In this document: in pieces, positions 50,850 through 60,140 of the stretch | Layout: every line of letters begins with the position of its first letter | Numbering within the stretch: the first letter of the stretch is position 1 | Source of the DNA: Paenisporosarcina antarctica | GTDB lineage: Bacteria; Bacillota; Bacilli; Bacillales_A; Planococcaceae | Assembly (NCBI RefSeq): GCF_004367585.1 | Contig: NZ_CP038015.1 | Span: forward strand, 964,001 to 1,028,000 | Reading direction: 5' to 3' | DNA: 64,000 nt | The notes under the pieces: model-generated | The model's input: only the letters and a program-made list of their open reading frames with translations | Told to the model about the DNA's origin: nothing | Databases searched by the model: none | Position numbers and translations under genes: made by a program

Positions 50850-51005
50850 ATTTATTTAATAATAGTTTATTATATAAAAAAACATCTTTACAAGTTAATT
50901 CACTATAGTATACTAGTTTTAGATTAATAAATAATCTGAATATAAACAAGCTTCCTAATATTACAATAGTACTTTTGGGGGCGAAATAAAAAGGAGGAAA
51001 AAAAT

Positions 51006-52541
51006 ATGGAAAAACGTTCTCAATGGGGATCACGAGCCGGATTTATTCTAGCTGCAGTTGGTTCCGCGGTAGGACTCGGAAATATTTGGCGGTTTCCGTA
51101 TGTAGCTTATGAAAATGGTGGAGGAGCTTTCTTTATCCCGTACTTATTCGCTCTTTTAACAGCAGGTATTCCTATTCTTATTTTAGAATTCACTATGGGA
51201 CATAAGTATCGCGGTTCGGCACCATTATCATTCTTCCGCATGGGCGGTAAAAAAGCGGAATGGCTTGGTTGGTGGGCAATCTTTGTTTCTTTTGTAATTT
51301 CCACATACTATGCAGTCATTATTGCCTGGGCAATGAAATACACAGTGTATTCAGTCAACCAAGCATGGGGAGATGACACGGCGGGCTTCTTATTTGGAAC
51401 AGTCTTAAAACTAGGGGATGTACCTGGTGAAGTTGGCGGTATCGTTCCAGGAGTCGCAATACCTTTAATACTTGTTTGGGCAATTACATTTGGAATCCTA
51501 TTTGCAGGTGTTAAAAAAGGAATTGAAATTGCTAATAAAATTTTCATACCAACACTTGTTGTAATTTTCTTAATGGTTGTAATTCGTGCACTTACACTAG
51601 ACGGAGCATACCTTGGTTTGAATGCATTCTTTGAACCTAACTTCTCTCAGTTAAGTGATCCTAAAGTATGGGTTGCTGCCTATGGGCACATATTCTTTAG
51701 CTTATCAATCGCTTTTGCCATTATGATTACGTATTCTAGTTATCTTCCAAAGAAATCGGATATTACGAACAATGCGTTTATTACTGGATTTGCTAACTCC
51801 GGCTTTGAGTTGCTTGCAGGTATTGGAGTATTCTCAGCTTTAGGGTTTATGGCTGCACAACAAGGCGTAGAAGTGGCTGACGTTGCATCTGCAGGTGTCG
51901 GTTTAGCATTTGTTGTATTCCCGCAAATTATTAGTGAGTTCCCAGGAATGAACGGACTATTTGGCGTCTTGTTCTTCTTGTCACTTGTGTTAGCAGGTTT
52001 ATCATCACTAATTTCAATTTGTGAAACGTATGTTGCTGGTTTCACTGAGAAGTTCGGAATATCTCGTAATAAAGCGGTTACATTTGGTGTAGGTGTCGCT
52101 GCTGTAATTTCCTTATTATTTGCAACAAATGGCGGTTTGTACTTCCTTGATGCTGCTGATTACTTTATCAACCAATTCGGAGTAGCAGCAATCGGTTTAG
52201 TTGAAGTCGTTGCAATTGCTTGGTTCTTTAAAAAGCTTCCATTATTCGAAGACCACGCAAATGCTGTTTCGGACATTCGTTTAGGCGCATGGTGGAAAAT
52301 ATGTTTGAAATTTGTAACTCCTTTAGTTTTGGGCTACATGATGTTTGGTTTATTGAAACTGAATATAACAAAAGGTTTTGAAAGTGATTCAGGTAACTAT
52401 GAAGGATATTCAAATACATTTATTCTTTATAGTGGATGGTTTGTTGCTTCTGGTGCTATCATTTTAGGCTTTGTGTTTACAGCTATTAAATGGAATAAAA
52501 ATACGGATGTTGATGCATATCAACATACAGATGGCGAATAA
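51006..52541 (+). CDS. Neurotransmitter:sodium symporter (NSS) family transporter
   Basis: A 511-residue LeuT-fold transporter. Seen: WGSRAGFILAAVGSAVGLGN then IWRFPYVAYENGGGAFFIPY (span 1 Na and substrate sites), LEFTMGHKYRG, and FFSLSIAFAIMITYSSY (span 6). The following gene is a MetS-type small subunit. MetP/MetS pairs carry methionine and alanine in other bacteria, so a neutral amino acid is likely. AAAAGGAGG before the ATG. Confidence 0.9.
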   Translation: MEKRSQWGSRAGFILAAVGSAVGLGNIWRFPYVAYENGGGAFFIPYLFALLTAGIPILILEFTMGHKYRGSAPLSFFRMGGKKAEWLGWWAIFVSFVISTYYAVIIAWAMKYTVYSVNQAWGDDTAGFLFGTVLKLGDVPGEVGGIVPGVAIPLILVWAITFGILFAGVKKGIEIANKIFIPTLVVIFLMVVIRALTLDGAYLGLNAFFEPNFSQLSDPKVWVAAYGHIFFSLSIAFAIMITYSSYLPKKSDITNNAFITGFANSGFELLAGIGVFSALGFMAAQQGVEVADVASAGVGLAFVVFPQIISEFPGMNGLFGVLFFLSLVLAGLSSLISICETYVAGFTEKFGISRNKAVTFGVGVAAVISLLFATNGGLYFLDAADYFINQFGVAAIGLVEVVAIAWFFKKLPLFEDHANAVSDIRLGAWWKICLKFVTPLVLGYMMFGLLKLNITKGFESDSGNYEGYSNTFILYSGWFVASGAIILGFVFTAIKWNKNTDVDAYQHTDGE

Positions 52542-52553
52542 GGGGGACTTCAA

Positions 52554-52673
52554 ATGTCAGTATCTGCAATTGTTATGATGATTATTGGCGTCACAATCAT
52601 TTGGGGCGGCCTAGCTGCAAGTATCGTATATGCTGTATCAAAATCAAGAGAAAAATCAAGACAAAATTCATAA
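52554..52673 (+). CDS. MetS-type small subunit of the NSS transporter
   Basis: A 39-residue protein: one membrane span (IVMMIIGVTIIWGGLAASIV, residues 6-25) followed by a basic tail (SKSREKSRQ). MetS-family proteins have this form and are needed by their NSS partner. It starts 12 bp after the transporter behind AAGGGGG. Too short for most automatic gene callers. Confidence 0.85.
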   Translation: MSVSAIVMMIIGVTIIWGGLAASIVYAVSKSREKSRQNS

Positions 52674-52675
52674 TA

Positions 52676-52707
52676 AAAAGCGTCTCTCTCATAGAGACGC
52701 TTTTTTG
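52676..52707 (+). terminator. Terminator of the NSS operon
   Basis: AAAAGCGTCTCT pairs with AGAGACGCTTTT, followed by TTG. Confidence 0.88.
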
Positions 52708-52803
52708 TTTTATATGTCTTCGATGGTTGTGAGACGATGCCTAATATGGTACATTGTCAATAGTGAGTAAATTGCCTACATAGTCAGAATGGGGTTGATA
52801 AGC

Positions 52804-53727
52804 ATGACATCAAAACAAACACATATTCGAAAGCCTGCCTGGTTAAAGATTAAATTAAATACAAACGACAACTACAAAGGTCTAAAAAAAATAATGCGTG
52901 AAAACAATTTAAATACTGTATGTGAAGAAGCAAAATGCCCAAATATTCATGAATGTTGGGGGACTCGTCGTACAGCAACTTTTATGATTTTAGGTGCAAT
53001 TTGTACGCGTGCATGCCGATTCTGTGCAGTCAAAACAGGTCTACCGAATGAACTTGATTTAGGTGAACCAGAACGCGTAGCAGATTCAGTCGTTTTGATG
53101 AATCTAAAACATGTCGTAGTAACGGCTGTCGCACGCGATGACTTAAAAGATGGTGGTGCTGTTGTATTTGCCGAAACAGTGCGAGCGATTCGACGTAAAA
53201 ATCCGTTTACAACGATAGAAGTATTACCTTCAGATATGGGGGGAATTGAAGAAAACTTACAAATGCTTATGGATACAAAACCAGATATCTTAAACCACAA
53301 TATAGAAACAGTGCGACGATTAACACCTAGAGTTAGAGCACGTGCAAAATATGATAGATCTCTTGAATTTTTACGTCGTTCAAAAGAAATGCAACCTGAA
53401 ATTCCAACAAAATCATCTTTGATGATTGGGCTGGGTGAAACGAAAGAAGAAATTATCGAAGTAATGGACGATTTGCGATTAAACAACGTTGATATCATGA
53501 CAATTGGCCAATACTTACAACCTTCTAAAAAGCATTTAGTGGTTCAAAAATATTATTCTCCACTTGAGTTTGGAGAACTTCGTAAGATTGCCATGTCTAA
53601 AGGGTTTTCACATTGTGAAGCAGGACCACTGGTACGTAGTAGTTACCATGCGGATGAACAAGTGAATGCAGCTGCAAAAGAAAAACAGCGTATTGGTGAT
53701 GAGCAAATAGCTCTTGCAACGAGTTGA
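52804..53727 (+). CDS. lipA: Lipoyl synthase
   Basis: Radical-SAM enzyme inserting two sulfurs into protein-bound octanoate. Seen: auxiliary cluster Cys40, Cys45, Cys51 ([14 protein letters not shown]), radical-SAM cluster Cys67, Cys71, Cys74 (CTRACRFC), [10 protein letters not shown], and the C-terminal RSSY with the conserved Ser ligand. ATG at 52804 gives 307 residues beginning at the conserved [12 protein letters not shown] region; an ATG five codons earlier is possible. Needs Fe-S clusters from the SUF system; GcvH in this window is a substrate. Confidence 0.95.
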   Translation: MTSKQTHIRKPAWLKIKLNTNDNYKGLKKIMRENNLNTVCEEAKCPNIHECWGTRRTATFMILGAICTRACRFCAVKTGLPNELDLGEPERVADSVVLMNLKHVVVTAVARDDLKDGGAVVFAETVRAIRRKNPFTTIEVLPSDMGGIEENLQMLMDTKPDILNHNIETVRRLTPRVRARAKYDRSLEFLRRSKEMQPEIPTKSSLMIGLGETKEEIIEVMDDLRLNNVDIMTIGQYLQPSKKHLVVQKYYSPLEFGELRKIAMSKGFSHCEAGPLVRSSYHADEQVNAAAKEKQRIGDEQIALATS

Positions 53728-53741
53728 TGGAGCGTGAATTG

Positions 53742-54095
53742 ATGATTACAATTGATCGCTGGGATTATAAAATAGTGACTGATTACCGGGAAGCGTTTAA
53801 AGAAGAGGCTTTTCAAGAGCGCTACAGTGAAATTTTGAACAAGTATGATTACATCCTAGGGGACTGGGGATATGGTCAACTTCGTTTAAAAGGTTTTTTC
53901 GATGATAAAAATCAAAAAGCAACGTACGATACAAAAGTGAGTACGCTACAAGATTACCTATATGAGTATTGTAATTTTGGCTGTGCCTATTTTATTTTGA
54001 AAAAATTTGGTCCAGCAAAACAAGTGGAAGTATCAACTGAAACAGAAGAATTACCACATGTAGAAAACCTTGGTTTTGATGAGCAATCATCTTAG
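53742..54095 (+). CDS. yutD: YutD family protein
   Basis: About 117 residues, acidic. Seen: family core AFKEEAFQERYSEILNKYDY, ILGDWGYGQLRLKGFFDD and LQDYLYEYCNFGCAYFILKK. ATG at 53742 has GGAG nine bases upstream; ATG at 53727 overlaps the lipA stop and is also possible. Close behind lipA, as in B. subtilis. Function unknown. Confidence 0.88.
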   Translation: MITIDRWDYKIVTDYREAFKEEAFQERYSEILNKYDYILGDWGYGQLRLKGFFDDKNQKATYDTKVSTLQDYLYEYCNFGCAYFILKKFGPAKQVEVSTETEELPHVENLGFDEQSS

Positions 54096-54299
54096 TCAAG
54101 GTTTTTATCTTTTCAGGTAATTAATTTCTTAATATCAATTAATTAGTTATCACTTTGAGGAGAGTTAGCGATATAATTTACATCTTCTACTTCTTAATAG
54201 ACGAGAATACGATACATACCACTGTTCTACTCCCCTTAGTAATTATGGTATCATAGGATGGAAAAACAAATAACTAGAACACAAAAGAGGGGAATACCT

Positions 54300-54752
54300 A
54301 TGTATTTTGTTGACCGTAAAAACATTAGTTTGACATTATCTTATATGAAATCAATTGTACAATTGGTGAATGAGTCACCAGATTTAACTTCAAATGACCT
54401 TAATAAACTTGCTTTGGAGCGTATAACACAAAATATTATAGAATCCATTATTGATGTAGGAAATTCAATGATCGATGGTTTCATTATGCGTGATCCAGGA
54501 AGCTATGATGACATTATTGATATTTTAACTGATGAAAAAGTAATTACACCTGAAATGGATGCACCTTTAAAAGCAGTAATTTTACTCAGAAAAATGCTTG
54601 TACGGGATTTCATCAGTGTAAATCATCAAGAATTAGCAAAAACACTACAAGCTAATATACAGATATTAAGACAATTTCCCAATAGCATTGAACATTATTT
54701 AACACATGAACTTGGACCTGTGTCTGCATTCTTACCTGAGGAGCAATCGTGA
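54300..54752 (+). CDS. yutE: DUF86 / HepT-like protein YutE
   Basis: A 150-residue four-helix protein of the HepT-like (DUF86) group. Seen: MYFVDRKNI start, IIDVGNSMIDGFIMRDPGSY and an Arg-x6-His segment (RDFISVNH, about 105-112) that resembles the HepT RNase motif. No MNT-type antitoxin gene is adjacent, so a toxin role is doubtful; chromosomal YutE is conserved in Bacillus. AGAGGGGA before the ATG. Overlaps yutF by four bases. Confidence 0.85.
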   Translation: MYFVDRKNISLTLSYMKSIVQLVNESPDLTSNDLNKLALERITQNIIESIIDVGNSMIDGFIMRDPGSYDDIIDILTDEKVITPEMDAPLKAVILLRKMLVRDFISVNHQELAKTLQANIQILRQFPNSIEHYLTHELGPVSAFLPEEQS

Positions 54753-55510
54753 AAGCTTACAAAGGATATTGTATTGATTTAGATGGCACTGTGTATCGAG
54801 GGAAAGAACCTATAATGGAAACTGTCCAATTTATTCAACTTTTGCAGGAACAAGGTATAGAACCGTTCTTTGTGACGAATAATGCCTCTCAAACACCTGA
54901 TCAAGTGTTGAAGAAACTCAAAGGGTTTGGAGTGGATGCAAAGCGAAGTCATATCATGACATCTGCTATGGCAGCGGCTAAATATATTGCGTTACATTAC
55001 TATGGAAAAGACGTTTCGATGATAGGGGATAGTGGGTTGCGAGAAGCGCTTAATGAAAATGGCGTAAATATTGTCCTAACTTCACAAGATGTATTTGTAA
55101 TCGGAATGGATCGTGGTATTACATACGAAAAACTTGCCCAAGCTTGTTTAGATGTTAGAAATGGTGCAGTTTTTATTTCAACCAATAGTGATCGGGCATA
55201 CCCTAGTGAAAGAGGGTTTTTACCTGGGAACGGTGCATTTACAACTCTAATTCAAACCTCAACAGGTGTTGACCCAATATTTATTGGAAAACCACAAGGT
55301 CATATGCTTGAAATCATTCAACATGAACACCAATTTGCAAAAGAAGATATGGTGATGATTGGGGATAATTATGATACAGATATTTTGGCAGGAATTGAAT
55401 TTGGAATAGATACTATTCATGTAAATACGGGCATTACATCTACAGAAAAAGTGCTATTAAAATCATTACGGCCTACTATGACGATACAAAATTTACTAGA
55501 TTTAGTATAG
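54749..55510 (+). CDS. yutF: HAD-family sugar-phosphatase YutF
   Basis: NagD-type HAD phosphatase. Seen: motif I CIDLDGTVYRG (Asp10/Asp12), motif II FVTNNASQT, FIGKPQGHMLEII, and motif III/IV MIGDNYDTDILAG. 253 residues is standard for this subfamily. GTG start within the yutE end, behind GAGGAGCA. Likely dephosphorylates small phosphosugars or nucleotides. Confidence 0.92.
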   Translation: MKAYKGYCIDLDGTVYRGKEPIMETVQFIQLLQEQGIEPFFVTNNASQTPDQVLKKLKGFGVDAKRSHIMTSAMAAAKYIALHYYGKDVSMIGDSGLREALNENGVNIVLTSQDVFVIGMDRGITYEKLAQACLDVRNGAVFISTNSDRAYPSERGFLPGNGAFTTLIQTSTGVDPIFIGKPQGHMLEIIQHEHQFAKEDMVMIGDNYDTDILAGIEFGIDTIHVNTGITSTEKVLLKSLRPTMTIQNLLDLV

Positions 55511-55513
55511 AAA

Positions 55514-55541
55514 AAGGAGCTGCATCATCGCAGCTCCTTGT
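55514..55541. terminator. Shared terminator of yutF and yuzB
   Basis: AAGGAGCTGC pairs with GCAGCTCCTT; A-rich before, T-containing after, so it can serve both convergent genes. Confidence 0.75.
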
Positions 55542-55543
55542 CT

Positions 55544-55780
55544 TCAAAAAAGTGGATTTTCATCTATATATGCATATATCTTCTTCGTAAGTTCATCTGG
55601 AGAATCTGCTTGCACAACGTCGCCATTTACAACCGCAAAAAAAGACTCTGCACATTTTGTGCAATAACTTAAACAACCATACTCTAGAACGTCTAAATTG
55701 GGATCCCGTTCTAATTCTTCAAATGTTTTTTGTGATCCATTTGCCAAGTTACTGACACAAAATTCAACCATTGGATTCAC
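55544..55780 (-). CDS. yuzB: YuzB family protein (DUF1450)
   Basis: A 78-residue protein with three conserved Cys: MVEFCVSNLANG, and GCLSYCTKCAESFFAVVNG. The GCLSYC..C pattern suggests a thiol or metal site. GTG at 55780 (VNPMVEFC) has GAGGTGA upstream on the minus strand; the longer ATG frame overlaps that site. Opposite in strand to its neighbours. Function unknown. Confidence 0.88.
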   Translation of the reverse strand: MNPMVEFCVSNLANGSQKTFEELERDPNLDVLEYGCLSYCTKCAESFFAVVNGDVVQADSPDELTKKIYAYIDENPLF

Positions 55781-55909
55781 GTTCTTCACCTCACTACATC
55801 GCAATGCTACTCTTTTTTTTTCCGTTCGTCAATTAGGGTGCCTTATTGTGAAACTTGTCACAATGATTTATAATAACTTAGAGATAGTCTGTATTTAAAG
55901 GAGCTTTTT

Positions 55910-56977
55910 ATGAAAAATTTAGTATTGCTAGGTGGCGGTTACGGTAACATGCGTGTGTTGCTTCGTTTATTGCCAAATAATTTTCCCGAAGACGTGCAAA
56001 TTACGTTAATAGATCGCACACCATTCCATAGTTTGAAAACAGAATTTTATGCATTTGCTGCAGGAACTGTACCTGACCAAGAGGTTCGTGTTCCATATCC
56101 TGAACATGAACGCTTAAAAATGGTTTACGGAGAAATAGTGGAAATAAATCGTGAAGAAAAAATGATTGTATTATCAAATGATACGCGTGTTCCTTATGAT
56201 GATGTCGTTATTGGTTTAGGTTGCGAAGATAAATATCATGATGTACCAGGTGCAGATGAATTTACCTATAGCATTCAAACAATAGGGCGTGCCCGGGAGA
56301 CATTTAATAAATTGTGTGGGTTACCATCAGGTTCTGTTGTTGGGATTGTTGGAGCAGGTTTAAGCGGAATTGAACTTGCAAGTGAACTTCGCGAGTCACG
56401 CCCTGATTTAGGAATTAAATTATTTGACCGTAGTCCTCGTATTTTACGAGACTTTCCTGAACGTCTAAGTAATTTTGTGAAAAAATGGTTTGATAAACAC
56501 AATGTAGATGTTGTAAGCAATTCTAACATTACAAAAGTAGAACCCAATACTTTGCATAATCATGAAGAGACGATTGAAGTGGATGCTGTTGTATGGACAG
56601 CAGGTATTCGACCTGTTGAGCCAGTGCGAAACTTAGCTACAGAGACAGATTCAATTGGTCGAGTGATACTGTCCCAATACCATCACTTACCTGAGGATGA
56701 AAATGTCTATGTTGTTGGTGATTGTGCAGCATTGCCTTATGCACCAAGTGCGCAAGTAGCAGAAGAGCAAGCAGAACAGATCGTTCAAGTCCTTCAAGCA
56801 CGCTGGAAAGGCAAAGAGTTACCTGAAAAAATGCCTGAAATTAAACTTAAAGGATTCCTAGGTTCTTTAGGAAAGAAACAAGGCTTTGCTTACTTAGCCG
56901 ACCGCACTGTTACTGGACGTATCGCACGAATGATGAAGTCTGGTGTCTTGTGGATGTATAAGTGGCACAACGGGTAA
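55910..56977 (+). CDS. yutJ: NAD(P)H dehydrogenase-like flavoprotein YutJ
   Basis: Type II NADH dehydrogenase-like. Seen: FAD motif VLLGGGYGNMRVLLRLLP (about 4-21), NAD motif GIVGAGLSGIELASEL (about 145-160), and FAD-binding VYVVGDCAALPYAPSAQ (about 266). 355 residues, shorter than YumB, lacking part of the C-terminal membrane segment. AAGGAGC before the ATG. Probably electron transfer to quinone or another acceptor; specificity is unknown. Confidence 0.88.
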   Translation: MKNLVLLGGGYGNMRVLLRLLPNNFPEDVQITLIDRTPFHSLKTEFYAFAAGTVPDQEVRVPYPEHERLKMVYGEIVEINREEKMIVLSNDTRVPYDDVVIGLGCEDKYHDVPGADEFTYSIQTIGRARETFNKLCGLPSGSVVGIVGAGLSGIELASELRESRPDLGIKLFDRSPRILRDFPERLSNFVKKWFDKHNVDVVSNSNITKVEPNTLHNHEETIEVDAVVWTAGIRPVEPVRNLATETDSIGRVILSQYHHLPEDENVYVVGDCAALPYAPSAQVAEEQAEQIVQVLQARWKGKELPEKMPEIKLKGFLGSLGKKQGFAYLADRTVTGRIARMMKSGVLWMYKWHNG

Positions 56978-56986
56978 TGAATAGAA

Positions 56987-57024
56987 AAAGGCCTAGAAGG
57001 GAAAAATAACTTCTAGGTCTTTGA
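56987..57024. terminator. Terminator between yutJ and yuzD
   Basis: AAAGGCCTAGAAG pairs with CTTCTAGGTCTTT (one G-U); convergent genes on both sides. Confidence 0.8.
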
Positions 57025-57026
57025 CT

Positions 57027-57365
57027 TTATTTGTATGAATCTACACCTACAAAACCATACTTCTCAAGTTCTGCAAATACAGGATTTAATTGAATATTTC
57101 CTTCACCAATCACTTCTCCTTCAATTAAAACGAGTGGATAGAAGAATTCATCCTCTAAAACACGATTTGCTATATTTTGTTGCCGTTCGTTTTCAATTGG
57201 CTTTTGAATATCAATATACATTATTTTATAAAGTTGATTCGGGTACTTTCGATTGATAGCTGCTTGCAACCATTCGTATGTATCCCTAGAGGTTGGTGCA
57301 TTTGCACAACTAGCGCATATAATATCAGCACCGAAGATTTCAATTAAGAGTGTTTTTTGGTCCAT
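57027..57365 (-). CDS. yuzD: YuzD family protein (DUF1462), thioredoxin-like
   Basis: A 112-residue protein beginning MDQKTLLIEIFGADIICASC with a CASC (CxxC) motif at about 17-20, followed by NAPTSRDTYEWLQAAINRKY; a disulfide-reductase-like fold. AAGGGGA before the ATG on the minus strand. Divergent from the NifU-like gene, as in B. subtilis. Role unknown, possibly Fe-S or thiol related. Confidence 0.85.
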   Translation of the reverse strand: MDQKTLLIEIFGADIICASCANAPTSRDTYEWLQAAINRKYPNQLYKIMYIDIQKPIENERQQNIANRVLEDEFFYPLVLIEGEVIGEGNIQLNPVFAELEKYGFVGVDSYK

Positions 57366-57449
57366 GTTATTAATTCCCCTTTAGTAGGTACTGTTGGATT
57401 TTTTCATCTCTTCACATTATAATATTTATAAGGGAAGGAGTCGAAATAA

Positions 57450-57686
57450 ATGACTGATACAATGATGACAGATCAAGTTCAAGAAGTACTAGATAAATTA
57501 CGTCCATTCTTACTACGTGATGGCGGAGATTGTGAACTTGTTGATATCGAAGATGGCATTGTCAAACTTCGTCTTCTTGGCGCATGCGGAAGCTGCCCAA
57601 GTTCTACAATTACGCTAAAATCAGGAATAGAACGTGCACTTTTGGAAGAAGTTCCAGGAGTCATTGAAGTAGAACAAGTTTTTTAA
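57450..57686 (+). CDS. yutI: NifU-like Fe-S scaffold/carrier YutI
   Basis: A 78-residue NifU C-terminal domain: [20 protein letters not shown] and the cluster-binding CxxC in [18 protein letters not shown] (about 46-49). Carries Fe-S clusters to apo-proteins. Ribosome site GAAGGAG before the ATG. Works with SUF and the A-type carrier YutM nearby. Confidence 0.93.
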   Translation: MTDTMMTDQVQEVLDKLRPFLLRDGGDCELVDIEDGIVKLRLLGACGSCPSSTITLKSGIERALLEEVPGVIEVEQVF

Positions 57687-57689
57687 TTA

Positions 57690-57803
57690 GAAAAGCTTAA
57701 GGCGCTACGTTTGCTCACTGCCGATAGAGAGACCGAATCGAAAACTAGTTTTCGGAAATAGGTCTTGAAACGAAGGTGAGAGATGGGACTTGTAGATAGT
57801 AAC
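57690..57803. repeat. Dispersed repeat (GAAAAGC...TAG type), reverse orientation
   Basis: Opens GAAAAGCTTAAGGCGC and runs through TTTGCTCACTGCCGA to GAAGGTGAGAGATGGGACTT. It resembles a noncoding Planococcaceae repeat that I recall (GAAAAGCGCAAGCGCC...). Contains a perfect 16-bp palindrome CGAAAACTAGTTTTCG (57739-57754). Confidence 0.45.
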
Positions 57804-57804
57804 T

Positions 57805-57832
57805 AAGGGGCCTATTACGGGCTCCTTTTTTA
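57805..57832 (+). terminator. Terminator downstream of yutI
   Basis: AAGGGGCC pairs with GGCTCCTT (one G-U), followed by TTTTT. Confidence 0.7.
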
Positions 57833-57955
57833 AAAGTATCTTTACATTCATTATACCCAATATACTAAATAAAAGGACATTCAATATAAATTGATGTTCT
57901 TGGATGTTTAGCTTAAAAGTTGGTATCATATAACTATGGAAGGAAGGTGTAACGG

Positions 57956-58318
57956 ATGACACAGATTGTCGAATTATCAGAAGCTGCAGCTTACCAAGTG
58001 AAAGAAATGATGACCCATAATGAAGAACAGGGCTCATTTTTACGTGTAGCTGTTCATGGTGGCGGATGTAGTGGTTTATCATACGGAATGGGTTTTGAAC
58101 GAGAGAAATCAGATTCCGATACAGTTTTAGAACAACACGGATTAACTATTTTAGTATCAAATGAAGATAAAGCAATTATTAATGGAACAGTTATTGATTA
58201 TAAACAATCTCTAATGGGTGGCGGATTCACGATTGAAAATCCGAACGCTATCGCATCTTGTGGTTGTGGCTCATCATTTACTACAGCTACAAAAAAAGGA
58301 ACTCCAGAGAATTGCTAA
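57956..58318 (+). CDS. yutM: A-type Fe-S carrier (HesB/IscA family) YutM
   Basis: A 120-residue A-type carrier with the three cluster Cys: GGGCSGLSYGMGF (about 40) and SCGCGSSF (about 102-104). Accepts clusters and delivers them to targets such as lipoyl synthase. GGAAGGTG before the ATG. Close to yutI, giving two Fe-S carriers in a row, as in B. subtilis. Confidence 0.93.
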   Translation: MTQIVELSEAAAYQVKEMMTHNEEQGSFLRVAVHGGGCSGLSYGMGFEREKSDSDTVLEQHGLTILVSNEDKAIINGTVIDYKQSLMGGGFTIENPNAIASCGCGSSFTTATKKGTPENC

Positions 58319-58344
58319 GACCGAATCTATTTCGGTCTTTTTTC
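58317..58344 (+). terminator. Terminator of yutM
   Basis: AAGACCGAA pairs with TTCGGTCTT, followed by TTTTC. Confidence 0.85.
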
Positions 58345-58528
58345 TGTAAATTCAAACCTTTTATACTTCATAAGATTATATTGAATTCAATACACAAAAG
58401 GTCTATTATTGTAAATAGTACGTTTGTCGAAAATATAGACAAATTAGCTGAGTTATCAAAACATAGAAATATCTCTTTTTGATTAAAGAGAATGTATATA
58501 AAACAAATAGAAGGTGGTTTGAATCTTG

Positions 58529-59743
58529 GTGAAAAGACCGAAAATTTTAGTATTAGGCGCCGGGTATGGCGGATTATCAACAGTAGTTAACTTGCAAAAA
58601 AATATTGGGTCAGATGTTGCAGATATCACATTGATCAATCAAAATGATTACCACTATGAATCAACTTGGTTACATGAGGCTTCAGCTGGGACATTACGTC
58701 CAGACCAAGTACGTTTTGACATTGCAGATGTAATTAAAGCTGATAAAGTGAAATTTGTTAAAGCATCAGTTGAAGGAATAGACATTTCTGGTAAACAAGT
58801 GACAACTGATACTGGCGTATTTTCTTATGATTACTTAGTAATTGGTCTTGGATTCGAAGGCGAAACTTTTGGTATTCCAGGTCTAGATAAATATGCTCTA
58901 TCTATTGCTAATGTAAAAGCAGCTCGACAAATACGTGAACATATTGAATATCAATTCGCTACATGGTCACTAGAAGAAGTAAAAGACGACAGCCGCTTAA
59001 CAATAGTTGTTGGGGGTGCAGGATTTACTGGGATCGAGTTCTTAGGTGAACTAGGTAATCGTGTTCCTGAACTTTGTAAAGAGTTTGATGTACCACAAGA
59101 AAAAGTTCGTGTTCTTTGTGTAGAAGCAGCTCCAATGGTATTACCAGGATTTGATCCGGAATTGGTAGAATACGCAGTTGGACATCTTCAAGCAAAAGGA
59201 ATTGAATTCTCAATTGGAACGCCAGTTGTTGAAGCAACTCCAGAAGGCGTTAAAATTAAAAAAGGTGAAGACGAGTTTGAATTTGTGAAAGCTGGTTCAG
59301 TTGTTTGGGCTGCAGGTATTCGCGGAAACCGTTTAATCGAACAAACAGGCATTGAAAATATGCGTGCTCGCGTTAAAGTTGAAAAAGATATGCGTGCTCC
59401 AGGTCACAATGATGTATTTATCGTTGGTGATTGTGCACTATTGATAAATGAAGAAATTAATCGCCCTTATCCACCTACTGCGCAAATTGCTATGCAACAA
59501 GGTGTAACAGTGGCTAAAAACTTACTTTCTTTAATCAAGGGAGAAGAAACTGAAACATTTATACCTGACTTAAAAGGTAGTTTATGTTCACTAGGTGAAG
59601 ACGATGCTATTGGCGTTGTTTTCGGTAAAAAAGTGACTGGTTCTAGAGCTTCATTTATGAAGAAAATGGTAGATAACCGTGCTCTTTATATGTTAGGTGG
59701 CGCTTCACTAGTTGTGAAAAAAGGTAAATTTAACGTTCTATAA
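58529..59743 (+). CDS. yumB: Type II NADH dehydrogenase (YumB-like)
   Basis: Membrane-bound FAD NADH:quinone oxidoreductase. Seen: FAD motif [21 protein letters not shown] motif [19 protein letters not shown] (about 155-173), [10 protein letters not shown] then [11 protein letters not shown] (about 294-320), and a C-terminal amphipathic tail for membrane contact. GTG at 58529 ([10 protein letters not shown]) or the TTG just before; GAAGGTGG upstream. 404 residues is standard. Confidence 0.92.
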   Translation: MKRPKILVLGAGYGGLSTVVNLQKNIGSDVADITLINQNDYHYESTWLHEASAGTLRPDQVRFDIADVIKADKVKFVKASVEGIDISGKQVTTDTGVFSYDYLVIGLGFEGETFGIPGLDKYALSIANVKAARQIREHIEYQFATWSLEEVKDDSRLTIVVGGAGFTGIEFLGELGNRVPELCKEFDVPQEKVRVLCVEAAPMVLPGFDPELVEYAVGHLQAKGIEFSIGTPVVEATPEGVKIKKGEDEFEFVKAGSVVWAAGIRGNRLIEQTGIENMRARVKVEKDMRAPGHNDVFIVGDCALLINEEINRPYPPTAQIAMQQGVTVAKNLLSLIKGEETETFIPDLKGSLCSLGEDDAIGVVFGKKVTGSRASFMKKMVDNRALYMLGGASLVVKKGKFNVL

Positions 59744-59758
59744 AACTTCGTTTATCGT

Positions 59759-59794
59759 CTCCCATCTGGAGTTTTCAGGTGGGAGTTTTTTTGG
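59759..59794 (+). terminator. Terminator of yumB
   Basis: CTCCCATCTG pairs with CAGGTGGGAG (one G-U), followed by TTTTTTTG. Confidence 0.88.
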
Positions 59795-60120
59795 ACTGAA
59801 AAAAGAAAGTATGAGGATTTAAGTGTTCACCTTAGAACTTTTGAGAATCTTATGCTAGCTACTAGAGTCAGCTCTAGGGACCCTTTATGGTGTCAGAAAG
59901 CCGAAAGCTTGCCTTTCATTCTTCCAGCACCAGAGTGTCGTGCTAAGATGAGATCTTTCGCTTAGCTTGAAGAAACTTTGAGCCTTGTTTTCATTGAATT
60001 AAAACTTTAGTGCTAAAAGACACTTTGCGCTTTTCTATGTTAAAAGAGATGAATTTTCGGATATAAGTATATGTATAGACGTAAGTTAGCACGATTATGG
60101 AGGGAATCTATATTTTTCTA
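59795..60120. other. Noncoding gap upstream of the NUDIX gene
   Basis: No open frame or RNA that I recognise. It has short palindromic pieces (GAAAGCCGAAAGCTTGCCTTTC, broken) and ends near 60040 in TGCGCTTTTCTATG, the border of the dispersed repeat type seen at 9444. It may therefore be an eroded copy. Confidence 0.35.
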
Positions 60121-60140
60121 ATGAGGAGATGATGAAACTA

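Noticed and set aside
52947-53498. Minus-strand 183-codon frame inside lipA
   Set aside because: It is a shadow of lipA, whose cluster cysteines are intact on the plus strand; no independent evidence.
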